The notes below the pieces were generated by a model, which did not search any database, was not told where the DNA came from, and saw only the letters and a program-made list of their open reading frames with translations. From Haloechinothrix aidingensis (lineage in GTDB: Bacteria > Actinomycetota > Actinomycetes > Mycobacteriales > Pseudonocardiaceae), in the NCBI RefSeq assembly GCF_013450155.1, contig NZ_JACCKD010000007.1, positions 62,001-126,000 of the forward strand: DNA of 64,000 nucleotides, read 5' to 3'. How positions within the stretch are numbered: position 1 is the first letter of the stretch; each line of letters begins with the position of its first letter. Below, in pieces: positions 1-8,549 of the stretch. Made by a program: the position numbers and the translations under genes.

Positions 1-2
1 GC

Positions 3-3000
3 GGCCTCGTACTGGTGGCCGGCGAGGCCGGCATCGGCAAGACCTCCCTGGTCATCGAGGCCGCCAGGGAAGCAGGCGCGCAGGGCGCCCTGGTGCTCAA
101 CGCCGCCACCTGGGACCGGGAAGGCGCACCCGACTACTGGCCATGGGTACAGGTCATCCGCGGTCTGCGCCGGGCAGCCACCCCCGATGAATGGCGGGCC
201 GTGGAGTCGGTGGCTGGGCGGGGCCTGGCATACGTGCTCGGCGAGGCCGACGACACGCCGGACAGCGCCGACGCGGCCGGGGACGCCACCTTCCGCGTCC
301 AGGACGCGGTTACCAGCGCGCTCGTCATGGTCTCGCAGCACAGACCACTCGTCGTGGTGCTCGACGACCTGCACTGGGCGGACCCCGCGTCGGTCAGGTT
401 GCTCGAGTTCGTCGCGCGGCACACCTGGTTCGAGCGGCTGCTGCTCATCGGCACCTACCGCGACGTCGAGGTCGACACCGCCGAGCACCGGTTGCGGGAG
501 ACATTCCCCCCGCTACTGACCAAGGCCACCACCCTGACCCTGACGGGACTCGACGTCGAGCAGGTGCGCGAGGTCATCGCCCGCACCGTCGGCGAGATGC
601 CCAGCGAGGACACGGCGGCCGCGGTGCACCGCCGCACCGGCGGCAACCCGTTCTTCGTCGAGCAGGCGGTCCGGCTGTGGCACGGCGGTGGCTCGACGGA
701 GGCGATCACGCCAGGGATCCGGGAAACCCTGGATGCCCGGCTGGCGCACCTTCCTTCCGAGGTCGTGGACCTGCTGTCCACGGCAGCGATCCTCGGCCGC
801 GAGTTCGACAGGGAGGCACTCGCGGCCGCTGCGGGAACCGGCACCACCGAGCTCGACGGGCTGCTCGGCCGGGCCGTCTCCGCACGGTTGGTGACCACCG
901 TCGACCCGGGCTGCTACGCCTTCGTCCACGACCTCGTACGCGAGGCGCTGCATGCGCGCATGGACCGCGTCGAGGCACGACGGAGGCACGCTGCCGTGGT
1001 GCGCGGCATGCGACGCGCGAAGGTCTATCCCGGCACGTTCGGGCCCGGCGACCTGGCCCACCACGCCTACCTCGCCGTTCCCGAGATCGCACCCGAGGAC
1101 GCCAGGGAGTACCTGCTGGCGGCCGCGCCCGACGCCTGCGGCAGGCTCGCCCCGGAGGAGCTCACCGGCCACTACGATCGCGCGCTCGAGCTGGTCCCCG
1201 ACGACGATCCCGCGCTGTACGCGCGGATCGCGCTGGAACTGGGATCGGCGCAGCACTGCGCTGGCCTGCTCACCCGGGCGCGCGCCACCTTCGACGAGGT
1301 CGTGCGGGTCGCGCGCGAGCTCGACGACCCGCGGCCGCTCGCGCGCGCAGCGCTGGGACGGCACGGGCTCGGGCTCGCCGAGCCGGATACGGACGGCAGG
1401 CGCGAGATCGACCTCCTCGACGAGGCGCTGGCTCGGCTGGCCGCACACGACCTCGCCCAGGACGACCCCCTGATCGTGCGCACGCTTGCCGCGGCGGGCA
1501 GGACCCGCGCGCACGCGGCGCCTGGGGACCGGCGGGCCTCGGAGCTCAGCGCGCGCGCCGTCGAGCTCGCACGCACCTGCGGTGACGACGAGGCGGTCGG
1601 TTTCAGCCTGCTGGCACGGCACGACACGATCTGGAAGCCGGGGACCGCGCCCGAACGGGGGGCGCTGGCCGAGGAAATGATCACGGTCGGGCTGCACGAC
1701 CACGACATCGAACTGGAGATGCACGGGACGCTGCTGCGCATGGTCGCCCTGCTTGAACAGGGTGACCCGCGCGCGCTCGACGCGCACACCTCGTTCGTGA
1801 CGCTCGCCGAGCGTGCACAGCTACCCCGGTTCCGCTTCCTGGCCCGTTCCAGGACGGGGGCGATCGCCACCATGCAGGGCCGGTTCGACGAGGCCCGCGA
1901 GGCCATCGACAGCGCCTTCGCGCTCGGTGAGCACCTGGAGGAGGCGGACCGGTTCCGCCTGTGGCAGGAGCAGCGCTGGGCCCTGTCGCTTATGGAGGGC
2001 GACTTCGACGCGGCCGACCGGGTGATCGAGAAGTACCACGGCGACGGGTCGGACTACGCGTTGATCCCGGAGGTCATCACCGCCGCGCAGCGTGGTGACG
2101 CCCAGAGCGTCCGGCACCGACTACCCGGCATCATCGCGCTCCGCGACGAGTACCCCGGCATGTTCACTCCCGTCGTGCTGCGAGCCCAGGCACAGGTCGC
2201 CGCGGGTACCGGGGATGCCGAGCTGTGCGAGCAAGCGCGTGCGTCGCTGGCTGGGTACCGGGACCTGTGGGCCGTGGTCGCCGGTGGCGGGACGTCGTAC
2301 GGGCCGTACAGCTTCTGGCTCGCTCAGCTCGACGCGGCCGAGATGCGCTGGGACGAGGCCATCGACGGGTTCACCGCCGCGCGAGACGCGGCCGACGCCC
2401 TCGACGCCCGGCCGTGGTCGCTCGACGCGCGCCTGCACCTGGCCCGCGCGCTGCTGGGGCGCTCAGCGCCCGGCGACGCCGCGACCGCCTCGGAGTTGCT
2501 GGCCGGGGTTGCGAGCGCGGCCAGCGAGATCGGCATGCGCGACACGGCCGAACGCGCCAGAAGCATCGCGCCCGCACCGGCCGAGTCGAACGGCACCGCC
2601 GCCGCGTCGGGCACGCCGGGAGCGGCGGAAGATCCCGCCGCGACATGGGCGACGGGGGCGGAGCGCACGCGCGACGAGTTCCGCCACGACGGTCGGGTGT
2701 GGAACCTGACCTTCGCGGGACGGACGGTCCACCTACCGGACGCCAAGGGCCTGCGCGACCTGCACACGCTGCTCAGCAGGCCGGGGACCGAGATCCCCGC
2801 GGTCGAACTGGTCAACCCGGACGGCGGCGACACCATGCGTGCCGAGCGGAGCCTCGGCGCCGACCCGGTACTCGACGAACGCGCGAAGGCGGAGTACCAG
2901 CGGCGGCTGAGCGGGCTCGGCGAGGAGATCGATCGCGCCCTCGACCGGCACGACGACGCGCGGGCGGCGGCTCTGGACCAGGAGCGGGAGGCCCTGCTGG

Positions 3001-3215
3001 ACGAGCTGCGTACCGCGAGCGGCCTGTCCGGGCGCGCGCGCAAGCTCGGCGACGGCGCCGAACGCGCGCGCAAGACGGTCACGGCGCGTATCCGGGACTC
3101 GCTGCGCAGGCTCGACGAGCACCACCCGGAACTCGCCGAGCACCTGCGCGCGACCGTGTCCACCGGTGTCACATGCCGCTACCAGCCCACCCGCGCGATG
3201 TCCTGGTCGCTCTGA
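3..3215 (+). CDS. STAND/MalT-like AAA ATPase, 5' end outside window
   Basis: The gene is cut by the window start: the frame is open from base 3 and already reads LVAGEAGIGKTSL, the Walker A loop that normally lies some tens of residues into such proteins, so the GTG at 15 is not the real start. A Walker B-like LDDLHWAD follows about 100 residues later. The middle is a long alanine-rich helical stretch of TPR type. This is the architecture of signal-transduction ATPases related to MalT, AfsR and LuxR-LAL regulators. The last 200 residues lack an obvious LuxR helix-turn-helix. They carry instead a charged helical segment with RKTVTARIRDSLRRLDE and a final VSTGVTCRYQP, an ending I associate with actinobacterial ATPases of this kind but cannot name. 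Role inferred as regulatory; ligand unknown. A palindromic repeat begins 10 bp after the stop. Confidence 0.8.
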   Translation, partial: GLVLVAGEAGIGKTSLVIEAAREAGAQGALVLNAATWDREGAPDYWPWVQVIRGLRRAATPDEWRAVESVAGRGLAYVLGEADDTPDSADAAGDATFRVQDAVTSALVMVSQHRPLVVVLDDLHWADPASVRLLEFVARHTWFERLLLIGTYRDVEVDTAEHRLRETFPPLLTKATTLTLTGLDVEQVREVIARTVGEMPSEDTAAAVHRRTGGNPFFVEQAVRLWHGGGSTEAITPGIRETLDARLAHLPSEVVDLLSTAAILGREFDREALAAAAGTGTTELDGLLGRAVSARLVTTVDPGCYAFVHDLVREALHARMDRVEARRRHAAVVRGMRRAKVYPGTFGPGDLAHHAYLAVPEIAPEDAREYLLAAAPDACGRLAPEELTGHYDRALELVPDDDPALYARIALELGSAQHCAGLLTRARATFDEVVRVARELDDPRPLARAALGRHGLGLAEPDTDGRREIDLLDEALARLAAHDLAQDDPLIVRTLAAAGRTRAHAAPGDRRASELSARAVELARTCGDDEAVGFSLLARHDTIWKPGTAPERGALAEEMITVGLHDHDIELEMHGTLLRMVALLEQGDPRALDAHTSFVTLAERAQLPRFRFLARSRTGAIATMQGRFDEAREAIDSAFALGEHLEEADRFRLWQEQRWALSLMEGDFDAADRVIEKYHGDGSDYALIPEVITAAQRGDAQSVRHRLPGIIALRDEYPGMFTPVVLRAQAQVAAGTGDAELCEQARASLAGYRDLWAVVAGGGTSYGPYSFWLAQLDAAEMRWDEAIDGFTAARDAADALDARPWSLDARLHLARALLGRSAPGDAATASELLAGVASAASEIGMRDTAERARSIAPAPAESNGTAAASGTPGAAEDPAATWATGAERTRDEFRHDGRVWNLTFAGRTVHLPDAKGLRDLHTLLSRPGTEIPAVELVNPDGGDTMRAERSLGADPVLDERAKAEYQRRLSGLGEEIDRALDRHDDARAAALDQEREALLDELRTASGLSGRARKLGDGAERARKTVTARIRDSLRRLDEHHPELAEHLRATVSTGVTCRYQPTRAMSWSL

Positions 3216-3224
3216 CCGGCCGGC

Positions 3225-3288
3225 AGGTGGGAGCCCAAGGTGACACCGGGTTCTTCTAGGGAGCCGAACGTGACATCGGGCTCCTACC
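3225..3288. repeat. Palindromic repeat family A, copy 1
   Basis: Degenerate copy of a roughly 64-bp palindrome with outer arms of type AGGTGGGAGCC / GGCTCCTACC and an inner TTCT-A segment. It lies just downstream of the ATPase stop. Arms are less perfect here than in the copies at 4001, 33718 and 39978, so this one may be decaying. Confidence 0.8.
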
Positions 3289-3322
3289 CGGGCACGGCCT
3301 CGCATCGCCAGATCCGGTCTCG

Positions 3323-3351
3323 CGCCTTCGGTGTGCGACGCACCGAAGGCG
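3323..3351. promoter_or_regulatory. 11-bp perfect inverted repeat before FMN reductase
   Basis: CGCCTTCGGTG and CACCGAAGGCG are perfect inverted copies separated by 7 nt. The right arm ends 21 bp before the ATG at 3373. It could be an operator or a hairpin in the 5' leader of the reductase; no U tract follows, so it is not a classical terminator. Confidence 0.55.
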
Positions 3352-3372
3352 TATCAGACGCAGGAGGAACGA

Positions 3373-3978
3373 ATGTCCAGCAGCACAGCGCCCACCACGA
3401 CCACCGACCGGCTCCGTATCGCCGTCATCATCGGAAGTACCCGCCCGGGCCGCGCGGGTAAGCCGATCGCGGACTGGTTCCTGACCCAGACCCGGTCCCG
3501 CACGGACATCGAGGTCGACATGATCGACCTGGCCGAGGCCGAGCTGCCGGCCATCCTCGCCGGAAACGACGACGGATCACTCCCGGCCGAGGTGACCGCG
3601 GTGGGCGAGCGCCTGGCGGACGCGGACGGCTTCGTCGTCGTCACGCCCGAGTACAACCACGCCTACCCGGCCGCGCTGAAGAACGCCATCGACTGGTTCT
3701 ACGGCGAGTGGTCCGCCAAGCCCGTCGCCTTCGTCTCCTACGGCGGCGCGGCCAAGGGCATCCGCGCCGTGGAGCAGCTACGCCAGGTGTTCGCCGAGGT
3801 GCACGCCACCACGACCCGCGACGGCGTGAGCATCGACCTCGGCCACACCGACCGGCTCGGCTGGCCGAGCTCACCCGGCGTGGACGGCGCGGCGAAGCTC
3901 ATGCTGGACCAGCTGACGTGGTGGTCGCGGGCCCTGCGCACGGCACGCGCCGAACATCCGTACGTCGCCGCGGGGTAA
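3373..3978 (+). CDS. NADPH-dependent FMN reductase family protein
   Basis: A 201-residue flavodoxin-fold protein of the NADPH-dependent FMN reductase (NQO/ArsH-like) family. It reduces FMN or quinones with NAD(P)H in the cytosol. Seen: the N-terminal phosphate loop GSTRPGRAGKPIADWF, the PEYNHAYPAALKNAIDW segment that contacts the isoalloxazine ring in this family, and FVSYGGAAKG after it. The ATG at 3373 is chosen over the upstream in-frame ATG at 3331 because AGGAGG sits 6-8 nt before it and the upstream residues match nothing in the family. It is monocistronic, bounded by a hairpin upstream and repeat family A downstream. A second, divergent member of the family lies at 7744-8310. Physiological substrate unknown. 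Confidence 0.9.
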   Translation: MSSSTAPTTTTDRLRIAVIIGSTRPGRAGKPIADWFLTQTRSRTDIEVDMIDLAEAELPAILAGNDDGSLPAEVTAVGERLADADGFVVVTPEYNHAYPAALKNAIDWFYGEWSAKPVAFVSYGGAAKGIRAVEQLRQVFAEVHATTTRDGVSIDLGHTDRLGWPSSPGVDGAAKLMLDQLTWWSRALRTARAEHPYVAAG

Positions 3979-4000
3979 CCGGCCCCGGCATTCCGGAGGC

Positions 4001-4065
4001 AGGTGGGAGCCGAAGGTGACAGCGGTTCCATAGACGGAGCCCGATGTCACCTTCGGCTCCCACCT
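4001..4065. repeat. Palindromic repeat family A, copy 2 (perfect arms)
   Basis: Outer arms at 4001-4020 and 4046-4065 are perfect 20-bp inverted copies (AGGTGGGAGCCGAAGGTGAC type). An inner, partly paired GGTTCC / GGAGCC lies between them. It fills the gap between the convergent FMN reductase and ThuA genes and overlaps the ThuA stop codon at 4064-4066. It could act as a bidirectional transcription stop. Confidence 0.9.
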
Positions 4066-4942
4066 AGCCCGGGCTGTGCGCGCGCACCCTGCCCGCGGCG
4101 AGCAGGATGCCGCCGAGCAGGTGCCGGCGGAACCACTCGGTGCGGTACAGGTAGCTCTCGTGGCCGAGCGCGGTGTAGAACGACGTCCCGCCGAGGTTGC
4201 TGTGGCACCAGCTCATCGGGTGGTCGCCCATGCGGCCACTCTCGCCAGGAAGGAAGTCCTCATTGAACTCCCCGTCCCCGTCGAAGGGGATGTTGCTGGT
4301 GTTCGGGTCCGGCAGGTAGGTGCGCTCGTCGATCGTCAGCAGCACGCGCACCTCCGGTCGCGGATTGTGGTCGAACGAGTAGAACTCGTCGAACACGGTG
4401 AACCGGTCAGGCAGATGCGCGGTCGCGGGATGCTCGGGGGCCTCGTTGTCGAACCGCGCCGCCTGCTGGAGCGGGTGCGTGTGGAAGTAGGCACCGACGA
4501 GCCGGCCGTAGAACGGCCAGTCGTACTCGGTGTCCGATGCGGAATGCACGCCGACATAACCGCCGCCCGCGCCGATATAGCGCTCGAGCGCCCGTCGCTG
4601 CCCCGCGGTGTCCATCACGGTTCCCGTGGTGTTCAGGAAGATCACGGCACTGTACCGGTCGATCTCCCCTGCGGCGAACACGGCCGGGTCCTCCGTGGCA
4701 TCGACACCGAAGCCGTTGCTCGCCCCCAGCTCCTCGATCGCAGCGATACCGTCCGGAATGGACGCATGCCGGAAACCGGCGGTACGGGAGAACACCAGAA
4801 CCCGGAACGGCCGGGAACCGGACCGTCGCCCGGGACTCGCCGCGGCTACCCCGGACGCGCCGAGCATCGGTACCGACAGCGCCAGCGCCCCCGACCGCAG
4901 CGCCGTACGCCTCGTCCGCGGTGATACCGGACCGTCGGGCAT
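4064..4942 (-). CDS. Tat-exported ThuA-domain protein
   Basis: A 292-residue protein with an N-terminal twin-arginine signal (RTRRTALRS followed by a hydrophobic stretch and an AAA cleavage region near residue 36), so it is probably exported folded. Residues about 45-285 form a ThuA domain, a class I glutamine-amidotransferase-like fold named after trehalose utilisation: FRVLVFSRTAGFRHASIP, YSAVIFLNTTG, GGGYVGVHSASDTEYDWPFY and HPMSWCHSNLGGTSFYTALGH are visible. In proteobacteria ThuA with ThuB acts on 3-keto-disaccharides. It is the last gene of a cluster with a GMC flavoprotein and a Tat small subunit, 1 bp downstream of the flavoprotein stop. A role in 3-keto-glycoside handling outside the cell is inferred from this setting, not proven. 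Confidence 0.85.
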   Translation of the reverse strand: MPDGPVSPRTRRTALRSGALALSVPMLGASGVAAASPGRRSGSRPFRVLVFSRTAGFRHASIPDGIAAIEELGASNGFGVDATEDPAVFAAGEIDRYSAVIFLNTTGTVMDTAGQRRALERYIGAGGGYVGVHSASDTEYDWPFYGRLVGAYFHTHPLQQAARFDNEAPEHPATAHLPDRFTVFDEFYSFDHNPRPEVRVLLTIDERTYLPDPNTSNIPFDGDGEFNEDFLPGESGRMGDHPMSWCHSNLGGTSFYTALGHESYLYRTEWFRRHLLGGILLAAGRVRAHSPG

Positions 4943-4943
4943 G

Positions 4944-6665
4944 TCAACTCCCTCCCTGCCGCGAACCGCCCGCGATGCCGCGCGCGATCCGCAGCGCGTT
5001 GGCCATGATCGTCAGAGTCGGGTTGAAACCCGGGAACGTCGGGAAGGTGGAGGCGTCGGCGACGTAGACGTTGTCGACCTCGTGCATCCGCCCGCTGCCG
5101 TCACACACCGAGGTCGCCGGGTCCTCACCCATACGTGCGGTACCACCGAGGTGCGCACTGTAGGTCGCGCCGTCGGAGATCACCGGGTACGGCACGAACG
5201 CCGAGGCGATCGCGCCCGGCGCCAGCTGATGGAACGCCTGCATCCGCGGCCCGAGCAGCATCGCCGCCGCCTTCTCGTGCTGGTGCGGGCTGTAGGTGAT
5301 GCGCGCCGACGGTATGCCGAGGAAGTCCGTCACCTCCGGGTCGAGATCCACCCGGTTGTCCGCCTGCGGGAGGTCCTCGTGCCACATGGCCGACCCGCCG
5401 ATCCTCGTGTAGGTCAGCGCGGCCTTCATCAGCTCCTTGTGCGCCTGCCCGTAGCCGACCAGCCCGGCATACAGCTCCGCGCTCTCCAGCAGCGGCATCG
5501 CGCCACCCACCTGGACCATGGCGCCCTTGACGTAGGGCACCCCGAGAGCCTTGACCTCGGGGCCGGTGAACGGCCCCACCAGGTCGTCCAGCTGTAACGC
5601 GTTGCTCTGCGAGCGAAGCGGGTGCACGTCCTCGCCGAACACCGCGACCGCAAGGGTGAGGTTGTGGAACATCATGTTCCTGCCGAGCTGGCCGGAACCG
5701 TTGCCGAGCCCGTCCGGGTGCGCTCCGGTCGCCGAGAGCAGCAACAGGCGCGCGGTGTTGATCGGGCTGCCTGCCACCACGACGATGTCCCCGGAGACCG
5801 CGTGCTCGCGGCCCGACATGTCCAGATACCGCACCCGCCGCGCGCGGTGGCCCTTCCGGGTGGTGTCGATGCGGTGCACGAACGCCCTGTCGATGACCCG
5901 CACCCGTCCGGTGCCCACAGCGGGGTTGAGCCAGGAGACCAGGGCGTCGCCGCGCGCGTTGATCGGGCAGCCGTACCCCGAGCACAGCCCGCAGGAGTTG
6001 CACGCGGGCCTGCCGTCGAACCCGGTCGAGTTCACCGCGGCCGGTTGCGGGTACGTCGTGTAACTGGCCCGCCGTGCCCCTTCCCCCAGCAGCGAGCCCA
6101 CGTAGGGCACCGGGTTCGGGGGCATCTCGAAGCCCGCGCTGCGGGGTGACTGCTCGAGAGTGCGGGAGGGCATCGCGTCGATGTCTCCCTGCACCCCGAC
6201 GCGCCGCTCGACCTCGTCGTAGTACGGCTCGAGGTCGTCGTAGCCGATGGGCCAGTCGGCCACCTGCGCGCCCTCCACGGGACCGTGGTCGGACAGCTGT
6301 GTGAAGTCCTGCTTCCAGAAGCGCGGTGTCTTCGCGTTGTAGTGCAGCGTCGTACCCCCGACGGCCGCGCCAAGCTGGCCGAGCGCGCCGCGTGCCGAGC
6401 GGGCCGTGCCGTCGGCGGCCTCGGCCTGAGTACGGGTGGTGTACGGCTCCAGAAGCCCGTCCGGGAACCCCATCGCACGGGAGACGTTCTTGATCTCGTC
6501 GCTGCCGTACCGGGTGCCCAGCTCGCCACTGGGACGCTCGCCGAGCCCCTCCCGCAGGTGCCTGCCCCGTTCCAGCACGGTCACAGACCAACCGTTGCGC
6601 GCGAGCTCCCAGGCCACCACGCTGCCCGCTGCGCCCGAACCGATGATCACGGCCTCACCAGCCAT
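4944..6665 (-). CDS. GMC-family FAD oxidoreductase, putative sugar dehydrogenase large subunit
   Basis: A 573-residue GMC flavoprotein. The N-terminal dinucleotide motif is IIGSGAAGSVVAWELARNG. The C-terminal catalytic region has H505 in AHLGGTARMG and N548 in PGFNPTLT, the usual GMC His-Asn pair. A cysteine group, C222-x2-C225-x2-C228-x4-C233, resembles the iron-sulfur site of multisubunit bacterial glucose, sorbitol and glycoside 3-dehydrogenases. It has no signal peptide of its own. The gene just upstream encodes a Tat-signal small subunit overlapping it by 11 bp, so piggy-back export of a two-subunit complex is likely. No cytochrome c subunit is present nearby, so the electron acceptor is unknown. 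Substrate unproven; the neighbouring ThuA gene suggests a glycoside or disaccharide. Confidence 0.88.
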   Translation of the reverse strand: MAGEAVIIGSGAAGSVVAWELARNGWSVTVLERGRHLREGLGERPSGELGTRYGSDEIKNVSRAMGFPDGLLEPYTTRTQAEAADGTARSARGALGQLGAAVGGTTLHYNAKTPRFWKQDFTQLSDHGPVEGAQVADWPIGYDDLEPYYDEVERRVGVQGDIDAMPSRTLEQSPRSAGFEMPPNPVPYVGSLLGEGARRASYTTYPQPAAVNSTGFDGRPACNSCGLCSGYGCPINARGDALVSWLNPAVGTGRVRVIDRAFVHRIDTTRKGHRARRVRYLDMSGREHAVSGDIVVVAGSPINTARLLLLSATGAHPDGLGNGSGQLGRNMMFHNLTLAVAVFGEDVHPLRSQSNALQLDDLVGPFTGPEVKALGVPYVKGAMVQVGGAMPLLESAELYAGLVGYGQAHKELMKAALTYTRIGGSAMWHEDLPQADNRVDLDPEVTDFLGIPSARITYSPHQHEKAAAMLLGPRMQAFHQLAPGAIASAFVPYPVISDGATYSAHLGGTARMGEDPATSVCDGSGRMHEVDNVYVADASTFPTFPGFNPTLTIMANALRIARGIAGGSRQGGS

Positions 6666-7614
6666 CCGTGGACCCTCCCTCCTCGCCGCGCACGGCCCCG
6701 TGTCGCTTGGCCGCGGCGACGGCCGAGCCGACCTCGCCGCGCAACCCGCTCAGCAGCCCGCCGCTGCGGGCGAGTACGCCACGAACAGCGTCGGGGTGGG
6801 CCAGCGCGAGGGCGGCCACCAGCTCGTCCGCCGGCACGACGCCCGGCAGCGGCGCCACGGGCCCGGCGTGCCGGTCGGGTTCTTCGACCTCCTCGCGTGT
6901 CCAGCCCCGTGGCTGCACATCTCCCGGGTACCCCGTGTAGTCCCAGGCAGCGAGGTCGGCGTTGCCGCCGTACTCGGGCGCGCCGTACTGGAACTCGAAG
7001 GTGTGCGGCACCGCCACGTCCATCAAGGCGGTCACCGCGGGGTCCCGCGAGGTGGCCAGCAACAGGTCCTGTTCCGGCGCGGTCAGGTCGGCGAACCGGC
7101 GCCCGCCGACGGCTGCCTCGTCCAGCGCGGCAAGGCCGTCCCGGTAGATGGTCTGGAACCCCGTGACGGGTCCGTTGAACGTCCGTTCCGGCCGGTCGCG
7201 CGAGCCCTCGATCCGTAGCCGCCAGGCCGTCTCCTCATAGGAGTCCAGCGGGAGGAACTCGGCGAAATGGTTCACGGGACTGCCCGCCCTGTCGGAGAAG
7301 GGCGCGCCTGCGAAGATCAATGGCGGGTCCTCGCGGAACGCGCCGAGCAGCCCGTCGATGGCCTCCGCGCACCCGGAACGGGCACCACCCGGCGTGGCAT
7401 GGTCCTCCGGCACGATCCTGTCGACAACCGCGCGCAGGGTCTCCAGCTCGGCACGTGTCAGGTAGCGCGGCTGCTCGGCCGAACCCCGCGGTACCGCCAC
7501 GGCCTGCCGCATACCACCGCCGGTCAGCGGCGCGAAGACCGCGACAGCGACCGCGCCGGTACCGCGCAGGAGCACCCTGCGGGGAACCCAGCGATCCCCT
7601 CCTCCGCTCGCCAT
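6655..7614 (-). CDS. Gluconate 2-dehydrogenase subunit 3 family protein, Tat signal
   Basis: A 319-residue protein of the gluconate 2-dehydrogenase subunit 3 (small gamma subunit) family. Residues 10-30 form a twin-arginine signal (VPRRVLLRG then a hydrophobic core). The family C-terminal signature is clear: PHTFEFQYGAPEYGGN followed by YPGDVQPRGW. In known enzymes this subunit chaperones and co-exports the GMC catalytic subunit. The gene overlaps the following GMC gene by 11 bp, which implies translational coupling, and it is the first gene of the three-gene minus-strand cluster. The 130 bp upstream, with an AT-rich stretch around 7700-7740, should hold the promoter. I favour ATG at 7614; no better start is visible. 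Confidence 0.87.
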   Translation of the reverse strand: MASGGGDRWVPRRVLLRGTGAVAVAVFAPLTGGGMRQAVAVPRGSAEQPRYLTRAELETLRAVVDRIVPEDHATPGGARSGCAEAIDGLLGAFREDPPLIFAGAPFSDRAGSPVNHFAEFLPLDSYEETAWRLRIEGSRDRPERTFNGPVTGFQTIYRDGLAALDEAAVGGRRFADLTAPEQDLLLATSRDPAVTALMDVAVPHTFEFQYGAPEYGGNADLAAWDYTGYPGDVQPRGWTREEVEEPDRHAGPVAPLPGVVPADELVAALALAHPDAVRGVLARSGGLLSGLRGEVGSAVAAAKRHGAVRGEEGGSTDGW

Positions 7615-7743
7615 TCGTCGCCTCCACTCGCGTCCACGGTCGGCCCCGCTCCCGCCGGGCGGGACGGGTGCCGTGTCATCGCGGGGAGTCTAGGCATCAC
7701 ATCGACAGAATGTGAACATGTTTCACCAAAACAGCGCAGCGCG

Positions 7744-8310
7744 TCAGTCCCCACCGGCTTCGCCACGCGCGAAGTCGACGACCTGCTCGCCGATCGCACG
7801 CAGGGTCGCCTCGACCCTCGGCTCGTTGGCGCCGCCTGCCTCGTCGAACTTCGTCTCGACCGAGTTCACCGCGCCACCAAGGGGTGTCGGCCAGCCGCGC
7901 AGCGCGTGCACGGTGGTGCGTAGCTGGTTCAGCGTGGTCACAGCGGCCTGCCACCCGAAGGCGACAGCGATCGACCCCACAGCGCGCCCGTGCAGGTACG
8001 GACGGCCGTCCGCGTGCAAGTCCTCTATGTAGTCCAGTGCGTTCTTGACCAGCCCGGAAAGCCCACCATGATAGCCGGGGGAGGCGATCACCACTCCGTC
8101 GGCTGCGCGGACCGCGTCGAGCAGCTGCTCGGCCGCGGGGGTGCGCTCGCTCATCGCGATGTCGTAGAACGGCAGGACGAGATCCTCACCGGTGATCACA
8201 CTGGTCGCCGCCCCCTCATCGGCCGCCCCGTCCAGCGCGATGCGCAGCGCGCGTTCGGACTGCGACCCCGCGCGCAACGAGCCGCCGATACCAACAACTG
8301 TGATCGTCAT
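7744..8310 (-). CDS. NADPH-dependent FMN reductase family protein
   Basis: A 188-residue flavodoxin-like reductase (SsuE/ChrR-type). The FMN phosphate loop is GIGGSLRAGSQSERAL, and the ring-binding segment is SPGYHGGLSGLVKNALDYIEDL. Family members reduce free FMN, quinones or metal oxyanions with NAD(P)H. GGAGAAG lies 7 nt before the ATG. It is divergent from the esterase gene at 8550 and ends about 130 bp before the start of the dehydrogenase cluster, on the same strand, so it may be an independent unit. It differs clearly from the FMN reductase at 3373 and is not a recent duplicate. Confidence 0.88.
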   Translation of the reverse strand: MTITVVGIGGSLRAGSQSERALRIALDGAADEGAATSVITGEDLVLPFYDIAMSERTPAAEQLLDAVRAADGVVIASPGYHGGLSGLVKNALDYIEDLHADGRPYLHGRAVGSIAVAFGWQAAVTTLNQLRTTVHALRGWPTPLGGAVNSVETKFDEAGGANEPRVEATLRAIGEQVVDFARGEAGGD

Positions 8311-8549
8311 GACGTGACTTCTCCAGGCATACGGGCACGGATACGCCGACCACCGTACGACCTCGACAGCACTTCAAGTCCAGTCTTACCCGAACAGTTG
8401 ACACGCGCCACACCCCACACCGCCACTTCCCGCGCAGGTCCGTCAGCCATTCCGATGATGTCCCGGCCGGACTGTGCCGTAGGCCACCATCCCCATGACC
8501 GGGAGCACATGACAAACTCCGGGTATCCGAATGTCCAGGAGGACGTCTC

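Noticed and set aside
513-1787. 424-codon open frame, minus strand
   Set aside because: Antisense to the STAND ATPase, whose motifs are intact on the plus strand.
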